Of a DNA stretch of 64,000 nucleotides, positions 29,564-38,343 are shown one piece after another. The first letter of the stretch is position 1, and every line of letters begins with the position of its first letter. The notes under the pieces are model-generated. The model was not told where the DNA came from, did no database searches, and saw only the letters and a list, made by a program, of their open reading frames with translations. The stretch comes from Dyella acidiphila (lineage in GTDB: Bacteria; Pseudomonadota; Gammaproteobacteria; Xanthomonadales; Rhodanobacteraceae), in assembly GCF_014863405.1 (NCBI RefSeq), contig NZ_JACZZA010000012.1:62001-126000 (forward strand), in the 5' to 3' direction. The position numbers and the translations under genes are program-made.

Positions 29564-30415
29564 ATGGCCCGTATCATCGCTGTCGCCAACCAGAAGGGTG
29601 GCGTCGGCAAAACCACCACCGCTGTCAATCTCGCTGCAGCGCTCGCTGCGGCGAAGCGCAAAGTGCTGCTGGTCGATCTCGACCCGCAGGGCAATGCGAC
29701 GATGGCATCGGGCGTGGACAAGCGCGAAGTCCATCCCAGCGGCTGCGAAGTGCTGCTGGGCGAAGCGCCGATCGATCAGGCCGTGGTCAGCACCGAAGCG
29801 CATTACGATCTGTTGCCGGGCAATGGCGATCTCACCGCGGCCGAACTGAAATTGATGGATGCGCTGGCGCGCGAGAACCGCCTGAAGGAACAGCTGGCGA
29901 AGGTTGCGCACAAGTACGACACGATCCTGATCGATTGCCCGCCCACGCTGCACCTGCTCACCGTCAACGCGCTTACCGCGGCGGACGGCCTGCTGATTCC
30001 GGTGCAATGCGAATACTTTGCGCTGGAGGGTCTTTCCAGCCTGCTCGATACGGTCAAGGCGGTGCGCCAGCACCTCAATCCGCAGCTGGAAATCGAAGGC
30101 CTGCTGCGCACCATGTACGACGTGCGCAACAACCTCGGCAACGAAGTATCGGCGCAGCTCACCCAGCATTTCGGCGACAAGGTGCTGCGCTCGATCATTC
30201 CGCGCAATGTGCGCCTGGCCGAAGCGCCCAGCCATGGCCAGCCGATCCATCTCTACGACCGCAGCTCGCGTGGCGCCATCGCCTATATCGGGCTTGCCGG
30301 CGAAATCATTCGCCGCGAACGAGGCTCCAATGCCGCCGTAGCGGCGCTGCATGCCATGCATGGCGACGCGCCCGAGGAATCGCTGGAAGCCTCGGCACAT
30401 CTTGATCAGGAGTAA
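29564..30415 (+). CDS. parA: Chromosome-partitioning ATPase ParA (Soj)
   Basis: ATPase that moves ParB-parS complexes during origin segregation. The ATG at 29564 gives 283 residues. It has the deviant Walker A ANQKGGVGKTTTAVNLA with the signature lysine, the A' motif LLVDLDPQGNATM, and Walker B TILIDCPPTLHLL. There is no N-terminal DNA-binding extension, as in chromosomal ParA. It is followed two bases later by parB. A parS site is at 245. Confidence 0.95.
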   Translation: MARIIAVANQKGGVGKTTTAVNLAAALAAAKRKVLLVDLDPQGNATMASGVDKREVHPSGCEVLLGEAPIDQAVVSTEAHYDLLPGNGDLTAAELKLMDALARENRLKEQLAKVAHKYDTILIDCPPTLHLLTVNALTAADGLLIPVQCEYFALEGLSSLLDTVKAVRQHLNPQLEIEGLLRTMYDVRNNLGNEVSAQLTQHFGDKVLRSIIPRNVRLAEAPSHGQPIHLYDRSSRGAIAYIGLAGEIIRRERGSNAAVAALHAMHGDAPEESLEASAHLDQE

Positions 30416-30417
30416 GC

Positions 30418-31287
30418 ATGTCCGCTGCTAAGAAGCGTGGTCTGGGACGCGGGCTCGATGCCCTGCTGGGCGGTGGCGACACCGGCGCCCCGTCGGTGAT
30501 CGAACAGGAAGGCGAGCTGCGCACGCTGCCGATCCAGTACATCCAGCCCGGCAAATACCAGCCGCGCCGCCATTGGAACGACGAAGCGCTGGACGAACTG
30601 GCCGCCTCGATCAAGGCGCAGGGCCTGATCCAGCCGGTGGTGGTACGTGCGATTGGCAAGAACAGCTACGAGCTGATTGCCGGCGAACGCCGCTGGCGCG
30701 CCGCCCAGCGCGCGCAGCTGAGCGATATTCCCGCGCTGGTCAAGGACGTGCCCGAAGTGGCCGTGCCGGCGATGGCGCTGATCGAAAACATCCAGCGCCA
30801 GGACCTTACCCCGCTGGAAGAAGCCGATGCGATCAAGCGTTTGATCGACGACTTCGACCTCACCCACCAGCAGGCTGCCGACGCCGTCGGCCGCTCGCGC
30901 GCCGCGGTGTCGAACATGCTGCGCCTGATCGACCTGCCGGCTTCGATCAAGCGCCTGCTCGACGACGGCAAGCTGGAAATGGGCCATGCCCGCTGCCTGC
31001 TCACCTTGCCCGAGCACCAGGCCGAGGCGCTGGCGCTGGAAGCGGCACGCAACAACTGGAGCGTGCGCGAGCTGGAAGACGCCGCGCGCAAGGCGCAGAC
31101 CGCACCGAAGGGCAAGGCCAAGAGCGCCCCGGCACGCGATCCGAACATCGATGCGCTGGAACGCGAGCTGGGCGAACGCTTCGCCACCAAGGTGGAAGTG
31201 GCGCACGGCCGCGGCGGCCGTGGCAAGGTGGTGATCCATTACCACAGCAATGACGAGCTGGAAGGAATCCTGGGCAAGATGCGTTGA
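30418..31287 (+). CDS. parB: Chromosome-partitioning protein ParB
   Basis: A 289-residue CTP-dependent clamp that loads at parS and spreads. The N-terminus (KKRGLGRGLDALLGGG) is the ParA-activating peptide. Further motifs are IQPGKYQPRRHWND (box I), YELIAGERRWRAAQ (box II, CTP binding), IENIQRQDLTPLEEA, and the helix-turn-helix TLTHQQAADAVGRSRAAVSNMLRL-type segment at about 140-165. The C-terminal dimerisation domain ends GKVVIHYHSNDELEGIL. It is co-transcribed with parA. The cognate site is the palindrome at 245-260. Confidence 0.96.
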   Translation: MSAAKKRGLGRGLDALLGGGDTGAPSVIEQEGELRTLPIQYIQPGKYQPRRHWNDEALDELAASIKAQGLIQPVVVRAIGKNSYELIAGERRWRAAQRAQLSDIPALVKDVPEVAVPAMALIENIQRQDLTPLEEADAIKRLIDDFDLTHQQAADAVGRSRAAVSNMLRLIDLPASIKRLLDDGKLEMGHARCLLTLPEHQAEALALEAARNNWSVRELEDAARKAQTAPKGKAKSAPARDPNIDALERELGERFATKVEVAHGRGGRGKVVIHYHSNDELEGILGKMR

Positions 31288-31363
31288 AAAGCAGGGCTGT
31301 CACCGCAGCCTGCTAGACTCCGGCGGCTAAGCCGCCCCGTTTGCGCAAGACAAGGCCTTATCC

Positions 31364-32080
31364 ATGCCGCAACTTTCCGTCGTCGTGCCCGTCTTCAACG
31401 AACGCGACAACATCCCGCCGCTGCTCGCCGAAATCGCGGCCGCCCTGCGCGGCAAGCTGGATTTCGAGATCGTCTATGTCGATGACGATTCCAGCGACGA
31501 CAGCCGCGCGGTGCTCAACGCGCAAAAGGCCAGTTATCCGGAATTGCGCGTGCTGCATCACGTGACCCGCAGCGGGCAGAGCACGGCGGTGTGGAACGGC
31601 GTCTACGCCGCGCGCGCGCCGTGGATCGCCACGCTCGACGGCGACGGTCAGAACGATCCGGCCGATATTCCCAAGCTGCTGGCCGCGCGCGATGCCGCCG
31701 CAGCGGAAATAAAGCTGTTCGCCGGCTGGCGCACCACGCGCCGGGACAGCTTCAACAAGCGCATTTCCTCCAAGATCGCCAACGCGGTGCGTTCGCGCAT
31801 GCTGCGCGATAGCACGCCGGATACCGGTTGCGGCCTGAAGCTGTTCGAGCGCGAATTGTTTCTGCGCTTGCCGTATTTCGATCATATGCACCGCTATCTG
31901 CCGGCGCTGATGAATCGCGCGGGTTTCCGCAGCCAGAGCGTGCCGGTGGGACATCGTCCGCGGACCGCGGGCAAGTCCAAGTACGGCATGCTCGATCGCC
32001 TGTGGGTAGGCATTGCCGATCTGCGCGGCGTGGCGTGGCTGATGCGCCGCGCGAAAGTCACGCGCGTTGAAGAACTCTGA
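31364..32080 (+). CDS. Family 2 glycosyltransferase (polyprenyl-phosphate sugar synthase type)
   Basis: A 238-residue GT-A fold enzyme. It starts PQLSVVVPVFNERDNIPPLL, with VYVDDDSSDDS (nucleotide binding) and TLDGDGQNDPADIPKL (metal and donor site). Its shortness and TPDTGCGLKLFERELF segment resemble the dolichyl/undecaprenyl-phosphate mannose or glucose synthases. No membrane helices are seen, unlike the longer GtrB type. It could feed envelope polysaccharide or lipid A modification. It follows parB by 76 bases; the spacer has the GGCGGC-TAA-GCCGCC hairpin at about 31322. Confidence 0.82.
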   Translation: MPQLSVVVPVFNERDNIPPLLAEIAAALRGKLDFEIVYVDDDSSDDSRAVLNAQKASYPELRVLHHVTRSGQSTAVWNGVYAARAPWIATLDGDGQNDPADIPKLLAARDAAAAEIKLFAGWRTTRRDSFNKRISSKIANAVRSRMLRDSTPDTGCGLKLFERELFLRLPYFDHMHRYLPALMNRAGFRSQSVPVGHRPRTAGKSKYGMLDRLWVGIADLRGVAWLMRRAKVTRVEEL

Positions 32081-32118
32081 AGGTCATCACGCCGATTAAA
32101 TGAGTGAAGCGTATGCTT

Positions 32119-32148
32119 GACGGTCGTAGTCCCGTGCGGGAGACCGTC
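32119..32148 (+). promoter_or_regulatory. Nested hairpin covering the DUF488 ribosome-binding site
   Basis: GACGGTC pairs with GACCGTC, and an inner TCCCG pairs with CGGGA, just before the GTG start at 32150. The GGGAG Shine-Dalgarno sequence lies within the inner stem, so in the folded form it would be hidden. Confidence 0.45.
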
Positions 32149-32149
32149 C

Positions 32150-32515
32150 GTGAGCATTGCCGTCAAACGTGTCTACGAGCCTGCCGCCAAGTCGGACGGC
32201 TATCGGGTGCTGGTCGATCGCGTCTGGCCGCGCGGCCTGAAAAAGGAAGATGCGGCGCTCGACATCTGGGCCCGCGACCTGGCTCCCACCACGGCGTTGC
32301 GCCGCTGGTTCGGCCACGATCCGGCGCGCTGGGAAGGTTTTCGCCATCGCTATGCCAGCGAACTGGACGCACGCAAGACCTTCTGGCAACCGTTGGTGAC
32401 ACAGGCCGAGCGGCATCGCGTGACGCTGCTGTTCGGTGCGAAGGATGAAGAGCACAACCAGGCCGTGGCGTTGAAGATGTATCTCGACAACTGGCTCAAG
32501 GCGAATGGTTTGTAG
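32150..32515 (+). CDS. DUF488-family protein
   Basis: A 121-residue protein of unknown function. The GTG at 32150 is chosen for the GGGAG about 7 bases upstream and because the protein then starts MSIAVKRVYEPAAKSDGYRVLVDRVWPRG, as in this family (YeaO type). Family residues include RVWPRGLKKE and WFGHDPARWEGFRHRY. A possible small-molecule or nucleic-acid role has been guessed for DUF488 but not shown. The stop codon lies inside a REPIN-like repeat. An upstream start would add residues not seen in the family. Confidence 0.8.
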   Translation: MSIAVKRVYEPAAKSDGYRVLVDRVWPRGLKKEDAALDIWARDLAPTTALRRWFGHDPARWEGFRHRYASELDARKTFWQPLVTQAERHRVTLLFGAKDEEHNQAVALKMYLDNWLKANGL

Positions 32516-32625
32516 GTTGGGCTAGCGCTGCATCATCCAGCGAAATCTACCTGTGCGCCCATAGGTTCCAGGGCTTGTGCTCGGTCAGGCATCCGTTGGG
32601 TTACGCCGCGCTAACCCAACCTACG
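32512..32625. repeat. REPIN-like paired palindrome, copy 1
   Basis: One arm reads GTAGGTTGGGCTAGCG. About 70 bases later the inverted partner reads CGTTGGGTTACGCCGCG and then CTAACCCAACCTACG. The same motif recurs at 45035, 52368 and 60343. It begins in the stop codon of the DUF488 gene. Confidence 0.8.
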
Positions 32626-32633
32626 GTCGACCG

Positions 32634-33575
32634 TTATCGCGAGGTCGGATTCCAGCCTGCCAGCGCCTCGCGGGTTTTCTCGCGGCCCATCTCGATCAAC
32701 TCGCGCGCCCGGTAGAACGCATACGCGCTCGACACATTGCGCGGCAGCTGCACCAGCAAATCCGGTTGATAGGCGGCCAGACGCAGGCGCGAAAGGTTGG
32801 CCTGCATCAGATCGATCGATTGCCCCAGCAATTCCAGCGCGCCCATTTCCGGCGCCTTGGCTTCGACGATCTTCGCGCTGCTTGCACCTGGCAGGAACCG
32901 GCTCAGCAGCCGTCCGATACTGAGCTTGGCGGAGGCGTCGCCCGCGGAAATCTCCACCGGCACATTGGTATCGGCCGGACCATCGATGCTTACCGCAATC
33001 ACGAAATCGGCCGGGTCGCGAATCAGCGGCGTTACCGGTACCGGATTGAGCAAGGCGCCATCCACCAGCACGCGTCCTTCGATGGCGTGCGGGCGGAACA
33101 AGGTGGGAATCGCGATGGAAGCGCGGATCGCGTCGAACAGCGAGCCGCGCGTCAGCCATACCTCGCGTTCGCGCTCGATATCGGTGGCCACGGCGGTAAA
33201 GGCGATCGGCAGTTCTTCGATGCTGGTATCGCCGATCAGCTCGAGCATGGTGCCGATGATCTTCTCGCCCTTGATCAGGCCGCCACCGGCAAACGAGAAC
33301 GACCAGTCCACCAGCTTCAGCACGTCGAACTTGTCCAGCGAACAGACCCAGTCGCGATAGACATCGAGCTTGCCCATCGCGTGCACGCCGCCGACCAACG
33401 CGCCCATCGAGCAGCCGGCGATGGCGACGATCTGGAAACCCTGCGCTTCCAGTTCCTCGATCGCGCCGATATGCGCCAGCCCCTTGGCGCCGCCCGCGCC
33501 GAGCGCGAGCGCAATCGTGGGCTTGCGCGGCGTTTCGCTGCGGGAGGATTCGTTGCGGAGATCGGTGACAGCCAT
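32634..33575 (-). CDS. Patatin-like phospholipase, RssA type
   Basis: A 313-residue acyl hydrolase. The oxyanion loop ALGAGGAKGLAHIG, nucleophile elbow AGCSMGALVGG (Ser in G-C-S-M-G) and the catalytic aspartate in RVLVDGALLNPVPV form the Ser-Asp dyad of the patatin family. There is no signal peptide or membrane helix, so it is cytosolic or peripheral. RssA-like proteins have no fixed substrate. It is followed downstream, and terminates, near the REPIN at 32512-32625. A CTCCCTCCC/GGGAGGGAG inverted repeat at about 33605 separates it from the WYL regulator. Confidence 0.9.
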   Translation of the reverse strand: MAVTDLRNESSRSETPRKPTIALALGAGGAKGLAHIGAIEELEAQGFQIVAIAGCSMGALVGGVHAMGKLDVYRDWVCSLDKFDVLKLVDWSFSFAGGGLIKGEKIIGTMLELIGDTSIEELPIAFTAVATDIEREREVWLTRGSLFDAIRASIAIPTLFRPHAIEGRVLVDGALLNPVPVTPLIRDPADFVIAVSIDGPADTNVPVEISAGDASAKLSIGRLLSRFLPGASSAKIVEAKAPEMGALELLGQSIDLMQANLSRLRLAAYQPDLLVQLPRNVSSAYAFYRARELIEMGREKTREALAGWNPTSR

Positions 33576-33639
33576 GCGCGGGATGGTAGCGCGAGCGCGC
33601 GCTTTACTCCCTCCCTGCCAAGCGGGGAGGGAGCGGGTG

Positions 33640-34611
33640 CTACTGATAACCGCCCAAGGCCAGCTGCAGCATGATTTTCATTTCCTCGCGCAGCGGCAGC
33701 GGCGCCACGATCTCCGCATCCGGCCCGTACTTGAGCACGTCCATCAGCAGCTCGCGCGAATTGGAATACGGCAGCTGCAATTCGTAGCGGCCGTCCGGCA
33801 GCCAGTTGCCCTTCTGCTGCGAATGCCAGTGCTCGTCGGCGACCCAGCGGGCAGCGTGCGCGGAGAAGCGGATGGTCGCCCAGGCCTTGGGTTTGCCGGC
33901 AAAGATGCCGTAGCTGGAAGCCAGCAAGTCGTTGAGGTCCGCATCGGCCACATCGATGGCGGCGCCTTCCAGCGTATGCGGGTCGGCGATGCGGTCCACG
34001 GCGAAGCTGCGCAACGCCTCGCGGTCGTGGTCCCAGGCATCCAGGTACCAGTTATCGCGATAGTGGGTCAGGCGCTGCGGCGAGACAGTGCGTCGGCTTT
34101 CGTTGTTGGTGGTGCGGGCGCGATAGAGGAAGCGCAATTGCTTGCGGTCCAGCACGGCGCCGGCGGTAATGCGAAATACCTGCTGGTCCAGCTTGCGCTC
34201 GCCCCAGGGGATTACGCGGATGCGCTCCACCGGCAGCGCCTTGCCACTGCCGCGGTCGGAGAGCAGGTGCTCGATGCGCGCCTTGAACGGCGCCAGCGCA
34301 CCGGCCAGCACGCCCGGACCGCTGCGGCCGATCAGTTCGTTCAGGGCCAGCAGGGCGGCCAGCTCGTCCGAGGTCAGCCATAGCCCTGGCAGCTCGAAAC
34401 GCTGGCCTTCGGTGGCTTCGTAGCGGAAGGCGGCGTGCTCGCCGCCCGCGCTTTCGATCGGCGCGCCCAGGGCATCGCGCAAAAAGGCGATGTCCCGGTA
34501 CAGCGTGGCCCGCGAGCATTCAAGCTCGTCCATCAGCCTGGGCAGCGGCACCGGGTAGTGGGCCGATTTCAATAGGCGGTGCAGGGTAAGAATGCGCTCG
34601 TAGCGATCCAT
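33640..34611 (-). CDS. HTH-WYL domain transcriptional regulator
   Basis: A 323-residue regulator. The ATG at 34611 gives MDRYERILTLHRLLKSAHYPVPLPRLMDELECSRATLYRDIAFLRD-type N-terminus, an HTH_11/DeoR-like winged helix. It is followed by the WYL domain, KLDQQVFRITAGAVLDRKQLRFLYRAR ... SPQRLTHYRDNWYLDAWDHDREALRSFAVDRI. The C-terminal WCX part ends LREEMKIMLQLALGGYQ. WYL regulators sense nucleic-acid ligands and often control DNA-damage or defence genes. The target is unknown here. It is divergent from the membrane protein at 34698, which starts 86 bases away. Confidence 0.9.
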   Translation of the reverse strand: MDRYERILTLHRLLKSAHYPVPLPRLMDELECSRATLYRDIAFLRDALGAPIESAGGEHAAFRYEATEGQRFELPGLWLTSDELAALLALNELIGRSGPGVLAGALAPFKARIEHLLSDRGSGKALPVERIRVIPWGERKLDQQVFRITAGAVLDRKQLRFLYRARTTNNESRRTVSPQRLTHYRDNWYLDAWDHDREALRSFAVDRIADPHTLEGAAIDVADADLNDLLASSYGIFAGKPKAWATIRFSAHAARWVADEHWHSQQKGNWLPDGRYELQLPYSNSRELLMDVLKYGPDAEIVAPLPLREEMKIMLQLALGGYQ

Positions 34612-34697
34612 GTCGACGTTCGGCAAACAGGATTTGTGTAGCATGAGGACGCAACGTGACGCCCGCAAGCGTGCGTTAGGACTTTCCCCGGTCCCTC

Positions 34698-35627
34698 ATG
34701 CTCAAACCGCCCCATCCATCGCAATCGGTTAACGGCGATTTCCAGGCCCCGTCCATGGGACTGGCGCCCATGCTCCTGGAAGCCCTGGCTTTATGCGGCT
34801 ATGGCTTGTGGGTACTGCTTGGCCTGGCGCTGGCCCTGGGCATCTACAGCAGCGGCCGCGGCGACGCCCTGGTGCCGCTGGCGCTGGGCTGCATCTTTGT
34901 CAGCGCCGGCCTGCTGGCCGCCTGCCTGCGGCTGCATGGCACGCCGGAATGGCACGGCTGGCGCATCGGCACCCCGCAGCGCCCGACCCGCGAAGCCATG
35001 CTGGCCCTGATCACCTATCTGCCGATGCTGGGCCTAGCCGGCCTGGCCCGCGGCAACGACGCCTTCTGGGCCACCCGGCTGGTCAGCGTGGCGCTGGTGA
35101 TATCCAGCCTGTCCTGCCTGCTGACCGGCGCCTATGGCTACCGCACCCGACGCCTGGCCAGCCAGGCCGGGATCGCCATGCAACTGCCGGTCAGCCGGAT
35201 GCTGGCCGCCTGGTACGGCGGGGGCCTGTGGCTGTGGGTATGCGTGATCTTCCAGGCCAACCTCAGCGGTGGCGCGGTGGCGCCGCTGCCGTGGGCGATC
35301 GGGCTGCTGCTGATGGCGATGCTGCTGGGTCTGGTGGACGGCCTGGGCTGGCAGTCGCTGCGGGCCCCCGGCGATGGCGCCCAGCCGCCGATCCACGGCC
35401 TGCAGGCGCGGCGGTTCCTGGCGGCGCTGTTCATCTGGGCCATCCCCTGCCTGAGCCTGCTGCTGGTGCCGGTAGTGCCCGGCGGGCGCTGGCTGGCGTT
35501 CTTCGCGGCCACCGCCTGCGTGGTCGGCAAGAGCCTGGAACTATGGCTCTACGATTTCGCTCTCACTCGCTACGCTCAGTCCAGAACGACGGATCACGAG
35601 CCAATTTGGCGTCAGGATCGGCTCTAA
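34698..35627 (+). CDS. Polytopic membrane protein of unknown function
   Basis: A 309-residue protein with about eight hydrophobic segments, beginning MLKPPHPSQSVNGDFQAPSM, then LMLEALALCGYGLWVLLGLALALGIY and LVPLALGCIFVSAGLLAACL. The layout of alternating helices and the final ELWLYDFALTRYAQS loosely recalls DmsC-like membrane anchors of redox enzymes, but I find no decisive motif and no redox neighbours. It lies next to the WYL regulator with a shared 86-base divergent region, so it may be that regulator's target. The annotation of function is left open. Confidence 0.6.
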   Translation: MLKPPHPSQSVNGDFQAPSMGLAPMLLEALALCGYGLWVLLGLALALGIYSSGRGDALVPLALGCIFVSAGLLAACLRLHGTPEWHGWRIGTPQRPTREAMLALITYLPMLGLAGLARGNDAFWATRLVSVALVISSLSCLLTGAYGYRTRRLASQAGIAMQLPVSRMLAAWYGGGLWLWVCVIFQANLSGGAVAPLPWAIGLLLMAMLLGLVDGLGWQSLRAPGDGAQPPIHGLQARRFLAALFIWAIPCLSLLLVPVVPGGRWLAFFAATACVVGKSLELWLYDFALTRYAQSRTTDHEPIWRQDRL

Positions 35628-35709
35628 AACCGATCTAAATTCACTAAGGATTCAAGCCGCGCCGTTAAAGTGGCGCGTTCAACAGCTTTTTAACACTAGG
35701 ACGACAGCG

Positions 35710-36522
35710 ATGAAAAACCTTCTGATGACCGGTCTGGCGCTTGCCACCCTGGCCACGTTCGCTGCCCAGGCACAAGACACCAATTCGGGTACGCAAACTC
35801 CCTCGGGCGAGTGGACGGGTTCAGGCGAACTGGGCTACGCCTCGACCACCGGCAACTCGCGTTCGCAGAACATCAACGCCAAGCTCACCCTGAACCAGGA
35901 AACCGACCAGTGGAAGAACAGCTTCTTCCTCGACGCCCTGCGTTCCAAGGGCCAGGTGACCGTGACCGAAGACAATGGCTCCACCTACAAGCAGTTCGAC
36001 ACCACCGCCAACCGTTATGACGTGGGTGCCTCGGCCGGCTACAAGCTCGATCCGCGCAGCTACGTGGTGACCGCGATCCGCTACGACCACGACGATTTCG
36101 CCGCCAACCGCTGGCAGGGCACCGTGTCGATCGGCTATGGCTACATGGCGCTGAAAACCGACCGCACCCAGCTTTCCTTCGAAATCGGTCCGGGTTACAC
36201 CGAATACCAGCCGGCCACCGGCACCGAGGTGATCAATGGCGAGACGGTGCCGCTGACGCAGCCGCGCCAGAGCGAAGTGGTGGCGCGCGGACTGGTGAAC
36301 TACAAGTACCGCATCACCGACAACACCTCCTTCGACGACACCTACCTGACCGAAGCGGGCAGCAAGAACACCTACATGCAGAACGATGCCGGCCTGGCCG
36401 TGAGCATGACCAAGAAGCTCTCGATCAAGGTGGGTTTCCAGGTGCGTCACAACAGCCAGGTGCTGCCGGGCATTCGTCGCACCGACACGCTTACGACGAC
36501 CAATCTGGTTTACAACCTCTGA
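35710..36522 (+). CDS. DUF481-family outer-membrane protein
   Basis: A 270-residue protein with a signal peptide (MKNLLMTGLALATLATFAAQA). Alternating aromatic/polar residues follow: GSGELGYASTTGNSRSQNI, TVSIGYGYMAL, QLSFEIGPGYTEYQ and FDDTYLTEAGSKNTYM, as in the DUF481/YdiY salt-induced outer-membrane barrel family. It ends TNLVYNL, not the usual C-terminal Phe, so barrel insertion may use another signal. AGGACG about 10 bases before the ATG is the likely ribosome site. A clear terminator follows, so it is monocistronic. Confidence 0.85.
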   Translation: MKNLLMTGLALATLATFAAQAQDTNSGTQTPSGEWTGSGELGYASTTGNSRSQNINAKLTLNQETDQWKNSFFLDALRSKGQVTVTEDNGSTYKQFDTTANRYDVGASAGYKLDPRSYVVTAIRYDHDDFAANRWQGTVSIGYGYMALKTDRTQLSFEIGPGYTEYQPATGTEVINGETVPLTQPRQSEVVARGLVNYKYRITDNTSFDDTYLTEAGSKNTYMQNDAGLAVSMTKKLSIKVGFQVRHNSQVLPGIRRTDTLTTTNLVYNL

Positions 36523-36537
36523 TAACAGGTTGCGAAG

Positions 36538-36572
36538 AACCTCCTCGTGCGCGAGCGCGAGGAGGTTTTTTT
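36538..36572 (+). terminator. Rho-independent terminator after DUF481 gene
   Basis: AACCTCCTCG and CGAGGAGGTT pair around a TGCGCGAGCG loop, then TTTTTTT. It also lies upstream of the hemC 3' end on the other strand. Confidence 0.85.
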
Positions 36573-36650
36573 ATGCCCGTGTGGAGGTGCGGCTTTCAGG
36601 CGACGGAAGGGCTAGCCAGGCCGTCGTTGCCGCGAAAGCGGGAATGCGGT

Positions 36651-37568
36651 TCAAGCGTTGAGAAGGGCCGCAGCCCCTTGCGCAAACAAGGCGTCCGCCA
36701 CTTTGTCGCCCAGGCTGACGGCATCGTTGTCGCCGGCGACAGCTTCGGCAACCAGCAGGCGTCCGCTGGATACGTCGCCCACCATGCCGCGCAAATGCAA
36801 GCCATGCTCGGTAACGGTGCACCACGCACCCACCGGCACTGTGCAGCTGCCGCCGAGCGCCCGGTTCATCGAGCGCTCCGCACTGACCGCCAGGCGTGTT
36901 TCGGCATCGTCCAGCACGGCCAGTGCTTCGAGCACCGCTGGCTGATCGCTGCGCGCTTCGACGGCAATCGCCGCCTGGCCTGGCGCCGGCAGCCATTCGG
37001 GCGCCGCGAGGCGATGGCGGATGCGTTCGTGCAGGCCCAGGCGTTCCAGGCCGGCGCAGGCGAGCACGATGGCCTCGTAATGGCCGGCATCCAGTTTCTG
37101 CAGACGCGTGCCGACGTTGCCGCGCAGGTCGAGCAATTCCAGATCGGGCCGTACTGCCCGCAGCTGCGCTTGCCGCCGCAGTGACGAGGTGCCTACGCGC
37201 GCGCCCAGCGGCAACGCGGCGAGGTCGGCGTAGTCATTGCTCACAAAGGCATCGGCAGCATCTGCGCGCGGCAGAATGGCCGGCAGCGCAAAGCCCGGTT
37301 CCAGTTCCGCGGGCACGTCTTTCAGCGAGTGCACGGCCAGTTCGGCGCGGCCTTCCAGCATCGCCACTTCCAGCTCTTTGAGGAACAGCCCCTTGCCGCC
37401 GATGGTGGCCAGCGGCTGGTCGAGGATTTCGTCGCCGCGCGTGGACAGCGGCACCAACTCCACCTGCAGCCCGGGATGCGCAGCCCGCAGCAATGCCGCC
37501 ACGTGCTCGGCCTGCCATAGCGCAAGCGCGCTTTTACGGGTGGCGATGCGCAGGGTGGCAACGGTCAT
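36651..37568 (-). CDS. hemC: Porphobilinogen deaminase (hydroxymethylbilane synthase)
   Basis: Joins four porphobilinogen molecules to hydroxymethylbilane in haem synthesis. The ATG at 37568 gives 305 residues, as in the family. Motifs are [38 protein letters not shown]-type [31 protein letters not shown] and the cofactor-binding cysteine in [11 protein letters not shown]. It is the third of a set that reads, from upstream, sensor kinase, response regulator, hemC, as algZ-algR-hemC does in Pseudomonas. hemD is not present here. Confidence 0.97.
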   Translation of the reverse strand: MTVATLRIATRKSALALWQAEHVAALLRAAHPGLQVELVPLSTRGDEILDQPLATIGGKGLFLKELEVAMLEGRAELAVHSLKDVPAELEPGFALPAILPRADAADAFVSNDYADLAALPLGARVGTSSLRRQAQLRAVRPDLELLDLRGNVGTRLQKLDAGHYEAIVLACAGLERLGLHERIRHRLAAPEWLPAPGQAAIAVEARSDQPAVLEALAVLDDAETRLAVSAERSMNRALGGSCTVPVGAWCTVTEHGLHLRGMVGDVSSGRLLVAEAVAGDNDAVSLGDKVADALFAQGAAALLNA

Positions 37569-37638
37569 GGCAGTTCCAGAAACGAAAGTGCTGCCATTGT
37601 CGCGCATTCAGGTACGCCTGAAGCAGATTCAGGCATGC

Positions 37639-38343
37639 CTAACTCATGCGCAGCAGCTTGCGCAGCGCCGGCAAGTTGCGCCGGCTCACTTCCGGGCTGA
37701 AATCGGTGCCGGCCAGACGCGCCAGCACGCGGCCATCGGCCAGCGTCTTCAGGCCGATCAGCCGGTGCGCCGGCACCAGGCAATTGCGGTGCAGGCGGAT
37801 CAGCTGGTCGGGATAGGTTTCCTCCAGCTGGCGCAACGATTCGTCCAGCAACAGCTGGTCGCCGCTGCGATGTGCCACCACGTATTTTTCTTCCGCCAGC
37901 AGACAGATCACTTCTTCCAGTGCCATGCGCACCGGCTCGCCGCGCACCCGCGCATGCAACCAGGCGGCCGGTTCGCGCGGATGGGCATCCAGGCGCTGGC
38001 GTACCCGCTTGAGCGCATCGCGCAGCCGCTCCACCCGCACCGGCTTCAGCAGGTAATCGGCAGCGCCCAGTTCGAACGCATGCACGGCATGTGCTTCGTA
38101 AGCAGTGCAGAACACGATCTGCGGCCGTGCGCGGCTGGCCAGTCTTGCCGCCAGCGCCTTGCCGTCGAGCCCGGGCATATTGATGTCCAGCAGCAACACA
38201 TCCGGCTGCACTTCGGCAAGCAGCCCCAGCGCCGCTTCGCCGTCGCCGACACTGCCGACCACTTCCACGTCCTCGCATTCCTGCAGCAAGGCGGCCATGC
38301 GCGCGCGCGCCAGCGGTTCGTCATCGACGATCAGCACGCGCAT
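37639..38343 (-). CDS. LytTR-family response regulator, AlgR type
   Basis: A 234-residue regulator. The receiver domain has VDDEPLARAR with acidic Asp7-Asp8, the phospho-acceptor Asp53 in LLLDINMPGLDG and Lys near residue 100 in LLKPVRVERL. The C-terminal LytTR DNA-binding domain follows (about 135-232: VICLLAEEKYVVAHRSGDQLLLDESLRQLEE and FIRLHRNCLVPAHRL-type residues). The gene overlaps the kinase by 23 bases and is immediately upstream of hemC, so it is probably co-transcribed. Pseudomonas AlgR controls motility, alginate and rhamnolipids; targets here are unknown. Confidence 0.9.
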   Translation of the reverse strand: MRVLIVDDEPLARARMAALLQECEDVEVVGSVGDGEAALGLLAEVQPDVLLLDINMPGLDGKALAARLASRARPQIVFCTAYEAHAVHAFELGAADYLLKPVRVERLRDALKRVRQRLDAHPREPAAWLHARVRGEPVRMALEEVICLLAEEKYVVAHRSGDQLLLDESLRQLEETYPDQLIRLHRNCLVPAHRLIGLKTLADGRVLARLAGTDFSPEVSRRNLPALRKLLRMS

